From Vibrio vulnificus NBRC 15645 = ATCC 27562 (GTDB lineage Bacteria; Pseudomonadota; Gammaproteobacteria; Enterobacterales; Vibrionaceae), in NCBI RefSeq assembly GCF_002224265.1, contig NZ_CP012881.1, forward strand, positions 310,001 to 374,000: DNA of 64,000 nucleotides, read 5' to 3'. The notes beneath the pieces were generated by a model. It was not told the DNA's origin. It did no database searches and was given only the letters and a program-made list of their open reading frames with translations. Shown here in pieces: positions 19,957-27,860 of this stretch (positions within the stretch are counted from its first letter, which is position 1; every line of letters starts with the position of its first letter). A program made the translations under genes and the position numbers.

Positions 19957-20458
19957 AATGTTTATCCCACTGTTTTTGATCTAATTTACCTCGAAATTTG
20001 ATCATTATTTCCCCATTAGGGTTTATTAAGTAGGTTTCCGGTGTGCCAATCACGCCAAAATCGATTGAGACGATCCCGTCTGGATCATAAATCACCTTGG
20101 AATAAGGGTTACCTTCACTTTCCAAATAGTCCAACGCTTCTCGCTTATTATCACGATAATTTAAGCCAATCACGTCAATACCCTGCTGTTTAAGCGACAT
20201 AATAAACGTATGCTCATCTCGACAAATCCCACACCAAGATGCCCAAACGTTCATCACACGGTATTGATCGGAAATAAGATCTTGCGTTGTGATCGTATTC
20301 GCCGAAAAAAGATCTTTTGCGTCAATATTGGGCAAGGGAATCACAGTGGCAGGCGTTGTGTGACCAGCATTTTGTCGTTCAATGCCCAAGACTGCGGTAA
20401 ACGTAACGATGCCGACGATGCTCACCAACACAAGCAACTTAATAACTTTGTTGTTCAC
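19937..20458 (-). CDS. DsbE/CcmG-like periplasmic thioredoxin of the nrf operon, GTG start
   Basis: The protein is 173 residues from the GTG at 20458, which has an AAGGTGGAG ribosome binding site and overlaps the end of nrfE by 20 bp. It has an N-terminal anchor (VIKLLVLVSIVGIVTFTAVLG) and a thioredoxin fold with WASWCGICRDEH (CxxC active site) and the cis-proline region GTPETYLINPNG. It should pass reducing power to NrfF and apo-NrfA/NrfB cysteines during haem attachment. A DsbE gene between nrfE and nrfF is absent from the E. coli nrf operon. The frame can be extended upstream to 20521, but that adds 21 residues inside nrfE. Confidence 0.88.
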   Translation of the reverse strand: MNNKVIKLLVLVSIVGIVTFTAVLGIERQNAGHTTPATVIPLPNIDAKDLFSANTITTQDLISDQYRVMNVWASWCGICRDEHTFIMSLKQQGIDVIGLNYRDNKREALDYLESEGNPYSKVIYDPDGIVSIDFGVIGTPETYLINPNGEIMIKFRGKLDQKQWDKHFATYFK

Positions 20459-22358
20459 AGTAGCGCTCCACCTTAACGCGTTGCTGAACTGGCTGCAATG
20501 CAGTGAACACCGCAGCGACAACCATCAAACCGCCTAGCCAGATCCACCAAATGTAAGCACGGTATTGGATCTTCAACGCATAGGCTTTGGGCCCGACTTT
20601 CTCACCCAGAGTCAGGTAGTAATCCCCATGCCAAAAAGACTTGATCGCGGGCTCTGTCATGTTCATAACCCTCACCGGATAATGCCGTCTTTCAGGCAAC
20701 AATTGAAATTGCCTATCGGCAAGGATGAGTGCGACCGACGCTCGCTCTGCGGTATAGTTTGGTCCAATGGACCAGTCAATCCCCTGATAACGAATGGAAA
20801 AGCCATCAAACTGATGGTACGAGTCAGGTTCCACACGAACATTTCGTTCAAACGAATGTTGGGCATTCATCATCGCGCCCAGGCACACCAATGCAATACC
20901 AATATGAGAAAGCACCATTGGCAGTTTTTGGCGCCTCTTTGTCGGTGGCATCACAAACAATAGCCGAAGGTGACTGACGATCACCCAGGTCGTAACACAC
21001 CAGAACAACAAAGTCATTGGCGCCCATACCTGCACTTGCAGCAAATAGAGCATGGCACCGAGTACCGCTGAGAGCACAAACTCCGTCAAAACGCGTTTGC
21101 GGCTCTGAAACAGTCCTTGCTGCCATTTTAGTAACGGCCCCCACCCCATTGCTAGCAGCCCTAAGAGGCTTAATGGTGCAATCATCGTATTGAAATACGG
21201 TGCACCCACTGAGATGCTTCCAAGCCGCAACAGCTCATAAATCATTGGGTAGAAGGTGCCAAGGAACACGGTACTGGTTGCGATCAGTAACAGTCCCATC
21301 GCCACCAGTGTAAGGTATTGGCGACTTAGCCAATGGGTAATGGCTTTGGCGGGAATGCTATCGCTTTTGAGGATCAATAACGCAAAAGTGAATAAAAAAA
21401 TGAACGCCATGACCAGCAAAAGCACAATACCTTTGGTTGGATCCACGGCAAACGCATGGACCGATGTCAAAATCCCCGAGCGGACAATAAAAGTGCCGAG
21501 AACACTGAAACCGAAGGTCAAAAACGCGAGCACATAGCTGGATTTATTGACCCCACCTTGCCGCTTTGATTGAACAAGTGTGTGTAACAAGGCGGTTGCT
21601 GTTAACCAAGGTAGCAAAGAGGCATTTTCAACCGGATCCCAGAACCACCAACCTCCCCAGCCTAATTCATTGTATGCCCACCAGGAGCCGACAATAATGC
21701 CTAAGGTGAGAAAGCCCCACGCAACCATCGCCCAGTCTCGGCCAGCCTGAAACCAATGATGGATGGACGATGGCTGTAACAACGCCGCCACCCCCAACGC
21801 CAGGATAGAAGCGAAACCAACATAACCAAGGTACAGTAACGGAGGATGCAAAATGAGCCCAACATCTTGCAACATTGGGTTGAGATCGCGTCCATCACTG
21901 GCCAGTGATGGCGCGTACTCGAATGGGTTTGAGGTTAACAGAGTAAACCAGGCGAAAATGGCAGTCAGCATGAGCATTACCGCAATATAATCGGCTTTAT
22001 ACTGCGATGAGAACTCATCACGAGATCGAATCAAGCAAGCCCATAAACTTAAGGTGACGACCCAAAACAGCATCGAGCCTTGATGTCCTCCCCAACTCGC
22101 CGCAATTTTAAAAATCACGGGTAATTGGCTATTGGAATGGCTTGCCACGTAAGCCAATGCGAAATCATCAGCAACGAAAGCAAGAATCAGATACAACAAG
22201 GAAAAAGCAGAGCTGAGCGCCACTAAATACCCACAACCCAACATTAATGCGAGGGGTGTTTGCTTCGATAACAGTCGATTCATGGCATGCAGTATCACTG
22301 CCACACTACTGCCGACTGCCGCAAAAATCAGGCAAATTAGGCCCAGTTCTGCCTCCAT
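20439..22358 (-). CDS. nrfE: NrfE/CcmF-type cytochrome c haem lyase
   Basis: The 639-residue integral membrane protein has about 14 helices. The tryptophan-rich haem-handling motif WGGWWFWDPVENASLLPW is at about 235-252, the hallmark of the CcmF/NrfE/CcsA superfamily, and conserved histidines lie in flanking loops (for example VLHPPLLYLGYVG). It ligates haem to apocytochrome c in the periplasm. Position after nrfD and before the DsbE-like gene and nrfF marks it as the nrf-dedicated copy rather than the ccm one. Confidence 0.93.
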   Translation of the reverse strand: MEAELGLICLIFAAVGSSVAVILHAMNRLLSKQTPLALMLGCGYLVALSSAFSLLYLILAFVADDFALAYVASHSNSQLPVIFKIAASWGGHQGSMLFWVVTLSLWACLIRSRDEFSSQYKADYIAVMLMLTAIFAWFTLLTSNPFEYAPSLASDGRDLNPMLQDVGLILHPPLLYLGYVGFASILALGVAALLQPSSIHHWFQAGRDWAMVAWGFLTLGIIVGSWWAYNELGWGGWWFWDPVENASLLPWLTATALLHTLVQSKRQGGVNKSSYVLAFLTFGFSVLGTFIVRSGILTSVHAFAVDPTKGIVLLLVMAFIFLFTFALLILKSDSIPAKAITHWLSRQYLTLVAMGLLLIATSTVFLGTFYPMIYELLRLGSISVGAPYFNTMIAPLSLLGLLAMGWGPLLKWQQGLFQSRKRVLTEFVLSAVLGAMLYLLQVQVWAPMTLLFWCVTTWVIVSHLRLLFVMPPTKRRQKLPMVLSHIGIALVCLGAMMNAQHSFERNVRVEPDSYHQFDGFSIRYQGIDWSIGPNYTAERASVALILADRQFQLLPERRHYPVRVMNMTEPAIKSFWHGDYYLTLGEKVGPKAYALKIQYRAYIWWIWLGGLMVVAAVFTALQPVQQRVKVERYCEQQSY

Positions 22359-22371
22359 CTATACTCCTTAA

Positions 22372-23328
22372 TTAGACAACCGTCATCTGGCCGGCGTACA
22401 AAATAAAGGTACGCAGCATCAAAACGCCAACCATGCTAAGTGTCGTGACCACAAAAATATAAGCATGTTTATGCCTCACTTCGGCTGGTACTAACCAGTT
22501 GAGTGTCAGCGGTAGCAACATACCAATCAGCACCACACCAACCCAAAACCACTGCGCCCAAAATCCACCAGAGATAGCATTCCAAGCCGCCATTTCCGCT
22601 TGTCCACCCGCAAAGATCAACCCGGTGAAGAATGTGACCAATACAAATAACTCAAACAAGACCACAGGACGCTCAAAGCCATGTACCCAACTGACACTTG
22701 GATCTTTTACTGACTCTTTAAACACCAAAATACCGAACATCAAACACGCGGCAGCACCTGAAGACAAACTGGAGAAAAGAAACAGCAGTGGCAACACTGG
22801 ATTATTGAGCATCGGATACGTTTTCAATGCAGACAGCAGGAAACCCGTATAAGCCGCGAGCACTAACGCTAAAAAGGCTAAAAACAACTCGATGCTGTTT
22901 TCAAAACGCTTGAACCAGGTCAACAAGCCATCAACAAAGGTCAACTTATCACCGAGAAAATCAACGATCGTTTTCTGAAAGATAATCCCAATCCAAACAA
23001 ACAACACAGCCATGTACACTTGGAAGAGAATAACCCCCATCGACATAACGGAAGTTGGATTGTAGAAAATCATGATCTTCCAAAACTCAAGAGGTTTGGT
23101 TAAGTGAAAAATCAAGATCGTTAAACCCGAAATGATGCCAAACGGCGCCAGCCAAGCCATCGCTTTCATGATGCCATTTTGTGCTGGATCGCCGACAATC
23201 ACCTTGCGTTTTAAGTACACGGTGATCATCACCGCCCCTGCAGACATACCGGCAAGGAAAAGATAGATCGCAATGATCCAATCCCAAACCAGAGAATCAA
23301 AGTGGAATGCAGATTCAAATCCGTTCAT
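22372..23328 (-). CDS. nrfD: NrfD quinol dehydrogenase membrane subunit
   Basis: The 318-residue polytopic protein has about eight membrane helices and the N-terminal IYLFLAGMSAGAVMITVYLKRK motif of the NrfD/PsrC family. It oxidises menaquinol and passes electrons to NrfC. The start codon lies 1 bp past the nrfC stop, so the genes are translationally coupled. The length matches E. coli NrfD. Confidence 0.95.
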   Translation of the reverse strand: MNGFESAFHFDSLVWDWIIAIYLFLAGMSAGAVMITVYLKRKVIVGDPAQNGIMKAMAWLAPFGIISGLTILIFHLTKPLEFWKIMIFYNPTSVMSMGVILFQVYMAVLFVWIGIIFQKTIVDFLGDKLTFVDGLLTWFKRFENSIELFLAFLALVLAAYTGFLLSALKTYPMLNNPVLPLLFLFSSLSSGAAACLMFGILVFKESVKDPSVSWVHGFERPVVLFELFVLVTFFTGLIFAGGQAEMAAWNAISGGFWAQWFWVGVVLIGMLLPLTLNWLVPAEVRHKHAYIFVVTTLSMVGVLMLRTFILYAGQMTVV

Positions 23329-23329
23329 G

Positions 23330-24016
23330 CTACACCTCCCCTTTTTGATGTGGGATTTTGAATAATTTGGGTTTCGTGCCTAAGTGCACTTTGTCGCGGT
23401 AATAGACCTTCTCAGTCAATACTCGATTCACGTCACTTTGCGGATCATTTAAATCACCAAAAATTAGTGCCTTAGTTGGACAAGATTCCACACATGCAGG
23501 TAGTTTGCCTTGAGCCAAATTGGTGTCACGACAGAAATTACATTTATCGGCCGAGTGATCAACTGGGTTAAAGAAGCGCACTTGATATGGACACGCGGCA
23601 AGACAATAACCGCAACCGACACATTTTTCTTTGTGTACATCCACGATACCCGTTTTTTCATCTTTGTACGCCGCACCGGTAGGGCAAACATAAACACAAG
23701 GTGGGTTTTCACAGTGTTGGCAAGATTTACGGGTGAAACGGTAATCGACATTCGGATACTCACCGTGCGGCTCACTGCGTATGATCTCCAACCGACTCAC
23801 ACCTTCAGGAACCTTATTCACTTCTCGGCAGGCATCGGTACAAGCCGTACATCCGATACAGGCGGTCTCGTCGTGGATCATGCCATAACGAATCGCTTGG
23901 CCCTTATCCTCCTCCGCAAACGCTAAGCGCCCAGTCACCATAGAAGTGCCAGCAATGCCCGTTGTCATGATCAACGCACCACCACCAGCTAGGAAATTTC
24001 GTCTTGAACAACTCAT
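23330..24016 (-). CDS. nrfC: NrfC four-cluster ferredoxin with Tat signal
   Basis: From the ATG at 24016 the protein is 228 residues and begins MSCSRRNFLAGGGALIMTTG, a twin-arginine signal (SRRNFL). It has four cysteine groups for [4Fe-4S] clusters: CIGCTACTDAC, CQHCENPPCVYVC, CVGCGYCLAAC and CNFC...CVESC. It carries electrons from NrfD to NrfB in the periplasm. An upstream in-frame ATG at 24127 would overlap nrfB by 110 bp and bury the Tat signal; the chosen start has an AGGAGAGG ribosome binding site and follows the nrfB stop by 1 bp. Confidence 0.95.
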   Translation of the reverse strand: MSCSRRNFLAGGGALIMTTGIAGTSMVTGRLAFAEEDKGQAIRYGMIHDETACIGCTACTDACREVNKVPEGVSRLEIIRSEPHGEYPNVDYRFTRKSCQHCENPPCVYVCPTGAAYKDEKTGIVDVHKEKCVGCGYCLAACPYQVRFFNPVDHSADKCNFCRDTNLAQGKLPACVESCPTKALIFGDLNDPQSDVNRVLTEKVYYRDKVHLGTKPKLFKIPHQKGEV

Positions 24017-24017
24017 A

Positions 24018-24605
24018 TTACCTCTCCTCTTCTTTCTGGTTAAAGTCAGAGTGGCAATCCACACACATCTTGATTTTCTCTTTGCGCTCCAAGCCCAATA
24101 CTTTGGCTTTGTTGGCATGAACATCATGACAATTCGAGCAAGTCAGATTTTTCGCGTGCACATCATGGGTCCAACTGTCTTCTTGCAGATACTGAGGTTG
24201 GTGGCAGTCGGTACAAGCACTGTTGGCTTTCAGAATAGCACTGGTGTCCATGAACACTTTTTCCGTACCTTGTTTAGATTGCGCCGAAGAGTATTTAGTA
24301 ACAAGGGGTGCGCCCTCTCGGTGGTCTGGTCCAATGTTGTTGTGACATTCCGTACAGTTAACTTCTCGACCGAGAATTTTATGCGCATCTTCTCCATGAG
24401 AACCAGAAAGTGTTTCCTTCGAGTCCTTATGGCATTGAACGCATTTGTAATCACGGTCACGGATCAGTTCGACCTGGAATCGCGACGAGTCAGTGGCTTC
24501 TGTGGCTACAGAAGTGTCTGCTATCGCTGAGAATGAATAGCCATAGAAAGAGAATGCGAGAATAGATTTCAGCATTATGACTATGGCCAATTTTATATTG
24601 CCCAT
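24018..24605 (-). CDS. nrfB: NrfB pentahaem c-type cytochrome
   Basis: The 195-residue protein has a Sec signal peptide (about 1-30) and five CXXCH motifs: CVQCH, CTECH, CTDCH, CSNCH and CVDCH. This is the haem count of NrfB, which donates electrons to NrfA in the periplasm. It is the first gene of the nrfBCDE-dsbE-nrfF operon and is divergent from nrfA, whereas E. coli has nrfA first in one operon. A perfect Fur-type motif lies 29-43 bp upstream of its start codon. Confidence 0.95.
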   Translation of the reverse strand: MGNIKLAIVIMLKSILAFSFYGYSFSAIADTSVATEATDSSRFQVELIRDRDYKCVQCHKDSKETLSGSHGEDAHKILGREVNCTECHNNIGPDHREGAPLVTKYSSAQSKQGTEKVFMDTSAILKANSACTDCHQPQYLQEDSWTHDVHAKNLTCSNCHDVHANKAKVLGLERKEKIKMCVDCHSDFNQKEEER

Positions 24606-24633
24606 TTTATCCTTTCCTTATCCAAATAATAAT

Positions 24634-24648
24634 TGAGAATTATTTTCA
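24634..24648 (-). promoter_or_regulatory. Candidate Fur box upstream of nrfB
   Basis: TGAGAATTATTTTCA matches the 7-1-7 Fur core TGANAATNATTNTCA at every fixed position and extends as an imperfect palindrome (AATTGAGAAT...). It lies 29-43 bp before the nrfB ATG, where it would overlap a promoter or the early transcript. Binding is inference. Confidence 0.5.
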
Positions 24649-24864
24649 ATTATTTCTTTGGTGATAAATTAATTCCTTCGAAATAACACGATTATTTCAA
24701 ATGACATCAATTCTTATTTCGGAAAAGCCACAACGCTATACCTGCCATTCATCATAACTCTACTACTCTTTAGTAGTATCTATTTTTTGCTTAAAAAGCG
24801 ACCTTAGTCACTCATTTTCTGTTGTGAAATTTTGCTAAATCATTGAGTTAAAAAAGAATAAACC

Positions 24865-24880
24865 TACCCCTTTAGGGGTA
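24865..24880 (+). promoter_or_regulatory. NarP/NarL-type 7-2-7 site upstream of nrfA
   Basis: TACCCCTTTAGGGGTA is a perfect inverted repeat of the heptamer TACCCCT with a 2-bp spacer. That is the TACYYMT 7-2-7 arrangement bound by NarP and NarL in E. coli nrf promoters. Its centre lies about 51 bp upstream of the FNR-like site. Confidence 0.72.
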
Positions 24881-24916
24881 TATAGATCTTATCGTGATAG
24901 CGATCACCTATCTAAA

Positions 24917-24930
24917 TTGATCTAAAGCAA
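24917..24930 (+). promoter_or_regulatory. FNR-like site of the nrfA promoter
   Basis: TTGATCTAAAGCAA matches the FNR consensus TTGAT-N4-ATCAA with one mismatch. A TCTAAA -10-like box at 24955-24960 lies at the class II distance, so transcription would start near 24966, about 90 bp before the GTG. Fits anaerobic activation of nrfA. Confidence 0.6.
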
Positions 24931-25056
24931 TGAATATATTTTCGCCAATTCTTTTCTAAATGTTACTGACCTAATATAAACATCAGATCTCCAATTCTTA
25001 TTTGGAAATAGCAAACTCACAACGCTGCTAATAAAAACGAATATGGAGATAACACC

Positions 25057-26481
25057 GTGAGCATAAAACACTGGATGGCTTCCTCAGTCTCAGTGACTGC
25101 CCTTGTGATGACAGCATTGCTGAATATCACTGCAGTTTCTGCAGAAGAAAAAGGACTGGTTGATCCGCGTAACGACGCATTTGAACTAAATCACCCAGAC
25201 CAATATCAATCTTGGAAAAAAACCTCTGAAAGCGTCGAAATTGAAGATGCCTTAGCAGAAGATCCAAATATGGTGATTCTCTGGGCGGGCTATGGCTTTG
25301 CTAAAGATTACAACAAAGCGCGCGGCCACTTTTACGCATTGGACGATGTCAGACAGACACTGCGTACTGGCGGACCCCAAGATGCGAAATCAGGCCCAAT
25401 GCCAATGGCTTGTTGGAGCTGTAAAAGCCCAGATGTTGCCCGCGTAATTGATGAGCGTGGCGAAGATGGTTACTTTGAAGGTAAGTGGGCACGTTTAGGG
25501 GCGGAAATTGCTAATCCTATTGGCTGTGCCGACTGTCACGATACCCGTAGCGAGAAGTTCAAAAACGGTGAGCCAGAGCTCGCATTGACCCGCCCTTATG
25601 TAGAACGCGCTTTCCAAGCGATCAACAAACCGTTTGAACAGCAATCTCGCTTAGACAAACAAGCATCGGTTTGTGCTCAGTGCCACGTTGAATACTACTT
25701 TACTGGCCCAACCAAAGCCGTCAAATTCCCTTGGGATATGGGCACAGGCGTACAACAAATGGAAGAGTACTATGACGCTCTAGGCTTTGCTGACTGGACG
25801 CATGCGGTCTCTAAAGCACCCATGTTAAAAGCGCAGCACCCAGGTTTTGAGACCTGGCGTGAAGGTATTCATGGCAAAAATAAAGTGGTTTGTGTTGATT
25901 GCCATATGCCGAAAGTGAAGAAAGAAGATGGTACCGTCTACACCGATCACAAAGTAGGTAATCCTTTCGACCGTTTCGAAGATACCTGTGCACAGTGCCA
26001 CACTCAGAGTAAAGATCAGCTACGTGAAATTGTCTCTACCCGCAAAGCGCAGGTACTAAACATGAAGTTGACTGCCGAAAAACAAATCGTAGCGGCTCAC
26101 TTTGAAGCGGGTGCAGCGTGGAAAGCGGGCGCTACTGAAGATGAGATGAAACCGATTTTGCAAGATATTCGTCATGCTCAATGGCGTTGGGACTACGCGA
26201 TCGCATCACACGGCGTCCATATGCACGCACCTGAAGTGGCACTTGAAGTGTTAGGCACTGCGGTCGATCGTGCAGCAGATGCCAGAACCAAGCTCGTTCG
26301 TCTCCTTGCTACGAAAGGCATTACCGAGCCAGTTCAAATTCCAGACATTTCCAGCAAAGCTGCTGCACAAAAAGCACTTGGTATGGATATGGAGAAAATG
26401 AACGCAGAGAAACAACACTTCTTAAAAACCGTTGTGCCTGACTGGGATAAAGCCGCTGCGGAGCGCGAGTCTAAATACTAG
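25057..26481 (+). CDS. nrfA: Cytochrome c nitrite reductase (ammonia-forming), catalytic subunit
   Basis: NrfA reduces nitrite to ammonium with six electrons in the periplasm. The 474-residue precursor has a signal peptide (about 1-29, cut after AVSA). The active-site haem motif is CWSCK at 119-123, with lysine as the haem iron ligand, and four CXXCH motifs follow (CADCH, CAQCH, CVDCH, CAQCH), the canonical five haems. The start is GTG with a GGAG ribosome binding site; no better ATG exists. It is monocistronic, bounded downstream by a terminator, and divergent from nrfB, with FNR- and NarP-like sites between. Confidence 0.97.
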   Translation: MSIKHWMASSVSVTALVMTALLNITAVSAEEKGLVDPRNDAFELNHPDQYQSWKKTSESVEIEDALAEDPNMVILWAGYGFAKDYNKARGHFYALDDVRQTLRTGGPQDAKSGPMPMACWSCKSPDVARVIDERGEDGYFEGKWARLGAEIANPIGCADCHDTRSEKFKNGEPELALTRPYVERAFQAINKPFEQQSRLDKQASVCAQCHVEYYFTGPTKAVKFPWDMGTGVQQMEEYYDALGFADWTHAVSKAPMLKAQHPGFETWREGIHGKNKVVCVDCHMPKVKKEDGTVYTDHKVGNPFDRFEDTCAQCHTQSKDQLREIVSTRKAQVLNMKLTAEKQIVAAHFEAGAAWKAGATEDEMKPILQDIRHAQWRWDYAIASHGVHMHAPEVALEVLGTAVDRAADARTKLVRLLATKGITEPVQIPDISSKAAAQKALGMDMEKMNAEKQHFLKTVVPDWDKAAAERESKY

Positions 26482-26497
26482 CCAAGTACAACTAACC

Positions 26498-26527
26498 AAA
26501 AACGTCAGCCTTCAGGCTGACGTTTTT
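26498..26527. terminator. Bidirectional terminator after nrfA
   Basis: The stem AACGTCAGCC / GGCTGACGTT with loop TTCA has A and T runs on both sides. It lies between convergent nrfA and the 76-residue membrane protein gene. Confidence 0.92.
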
Positions 26528-26543
26528 ATTGAGCGATTGTTGC

Positions 26544-26774
26544 TTATTCTGGTTTGAACATTTCAAGCAAACCTGCGGCGTAAAAAGTTTCTGTCTGGAT
26601 ATGCGCTATCATGAAAATCAAAAGAATCAACGAAAATCCATAGTTAAAACGATTGGTTACTTTGACTTTTGTAACCTCACATCCGTTACTGGCCGCTTTT
26701 AAACCGACTAAAACAAACGGATAAGCAATAAGCATTACCATAATGATCGTCAGATAGGTTGAGAGTAGTTCCAT
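26544..26774 (-). CDS. Small two-helix membrane protein of unknown function
   Basis: The 76-residue protein has two predicted membrane helices (about residues 5-27 and 47-68) joined by a short charged loop (TKVKVTNRF). A very strong GGAGGTAACC ribosome binding site lies upstream of the ATG, and a good terminator follows, so I believe it is a real gene. It is a single gene between nrfA and nrfG, on the same strand as nrfG. I do not recognise a family. A role in nitrite respiration, such as helping assemble NrfA or NrfD, is only a guess from position. Confidence 0.72.
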   Translation of the reverse strand: MELLSTYLTIIMVMLIAYPFVLVGLKAASNGCEVTKVKVTNRFNYGFSLILLIFMIAHIQTETFYAAGLLEMFKPE

Positions 26775-27073
26775 CCTGGTTACCTCCCTATAAGAATACT
26801 TCCATATACCTAAACAATACCCTAGCAGCTTAGCGTTACAATTCGCGGTCAGGCCACCTGTTTAAACACAGCAAACTCTTTGCTTAGAGTGAGTAAGCCA
26901 TACAACAACCTTGCTGACGCTTGCGCCAAGGAATTACCTGAGGAGGATAGCAGAGTTGGTTAGGAAAATGGTCATATGGCAGCACCCAGTTTCAAAAATC
27001 CCGAAACCCATCTCATGTTTGGCAACATTTACTTGAACAACGCCAATTAATGTACTGCTTAGCCACAAAACGC
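26775..27073. other. Intergenic stretch without a gene
   Basis: About 300 bp between the small membrane protein gene and nrfG. I see no convincing frame, hairpin terminator or operator. The only frame with a ribosome binding site (AGGAGG before an ATG near 26968) is 22 codons long. It presumably carries the promoter of the 26544 gene. Confidence 0.4.
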
Positions 27074-27715
27074 TTAACGGGTTGGAGTTTGCATCAATGC
27101 CTTGGCTTGATCAATGGAGCGGATGACCGATTCTCTGTCCAATTTAGGATCATTAGAATCCAGCAAATAGGTCCACGTATTAATCGCTTGCTGAAAACGA
27201 AAAGAGATAAAATGATCATTCGCGACCAGCGATAAGGCGGCTTCATTGTAAGGTTCAAGTTGTAAGGCTTGCTCAAGTAAAAGACTGACCTCATCACCCA
27301 TTTGCTGAGATCCAAGGTAGTACAATGCGGTTGCTTTTGCCGCAAGTTGAGTAGAGGACGGCTGCTCGGTCAGCTGTATTGCATAGTCGAAACAGATCAA
27401 AGCAGCATCCAACTCTTTATTAAGCAGGTACCCTTGCCCAAGTTGAAACCACAACTCCGCATCATTCGGATTCTCTTTTAATTGAACTTGCAGTTGCGCC
27501 ATCAAGTCCTCTACCGTCATGCTCTTTAACATCGCATTTTCTGGCTTTGGTTCAGGGCGGGAGCTCTGCAGTACACCATAGGTAATCACAGCACCAACCA
27601 GCGTTAAGAAGCTAAGTAGATACCATTGTTTCGCCGCCCATTTCGCGGCCGCCATCCAGATACTGATCAGAAAAAACAGCATCATAATTGTCGCGATAAT
27701 TAACCAGCTATCCAT
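27074..27715 (-). CDS. nrfG: NrfG-like TPR protein for cytochrome c maturation
   Basis: The 213-residue protein has two N-terminal membrane helices (about 5-22 and 31-48) and a TPR domain: ENPNDAELWFQLGQGYLLNKELDAALICFDYAIQL and further helices. This matches NrfG and the C-terminal half of CcmI, which bind the C-terminus of apocytochrome NrfA and present it to the haem lyase. Unlike E. coli, the gene is separated from nrfEF by the small membrane gene and nrfA, and is transcribed as its own unit after gyrA. The assignment to nrfG rather than a general TPR protein rests on position. Confidence 0.8.
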   Translation of the reverse strand: MDSWLIIATIMMLFFLISIWMAAAKWAAKQWYLLSFLTLVGAVITYGVLQSSRPEPKPENAMLKSMTVEDLMAQLQVQLKENPNDAELWFQLGQGYLLNKELDAALICFDYAIQLTEQPSSTQLAAKATALYYLGSQQMGDEVSLLLEQALQLEPYNEAALSLVANDHFISFRFQQAINTWTYLLDSNDPKLDRESVIRSIDQAKALMQTPTR

Positions 27716-27807
27716 ATGATTATCCTTTAGAAAATGAGCATTCAGCTTAGCAAACTTTTTCAGCGCCCGCTTTGACCCATTACCAACTTCCTATCGACAA
27801 AAAAGAA

Positions 27808-27838
27808 AAAAGCCAGATAGTTTGCACTATCTGGCTTT
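27808..27838 (-). terminator. gyrA terminator
   Basis: The stem AGCCAGATAG / CTATCTGGCT is followed on the minus strand by a T-rich tail (TTTTTTCTTTTTT), just after gyrA. Confidence 0.9.
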
Positions 27839-27860
27839 GTTATGTCGTTGCTAAGCAAGA

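Noticed and set aside
24016..24127. Longer N-terminus for NrfC (start at 24127)
   Set aside because: It would overlap nrfB and hide the Tat signal; the ATG at 24016 has a strong ribosome binding site.
26968..27036. 22-codon frame with an upstream AGGAGG near nrfG
   Set aside because: Too short, spacing from the AGGAGG is long, and no supporting context.
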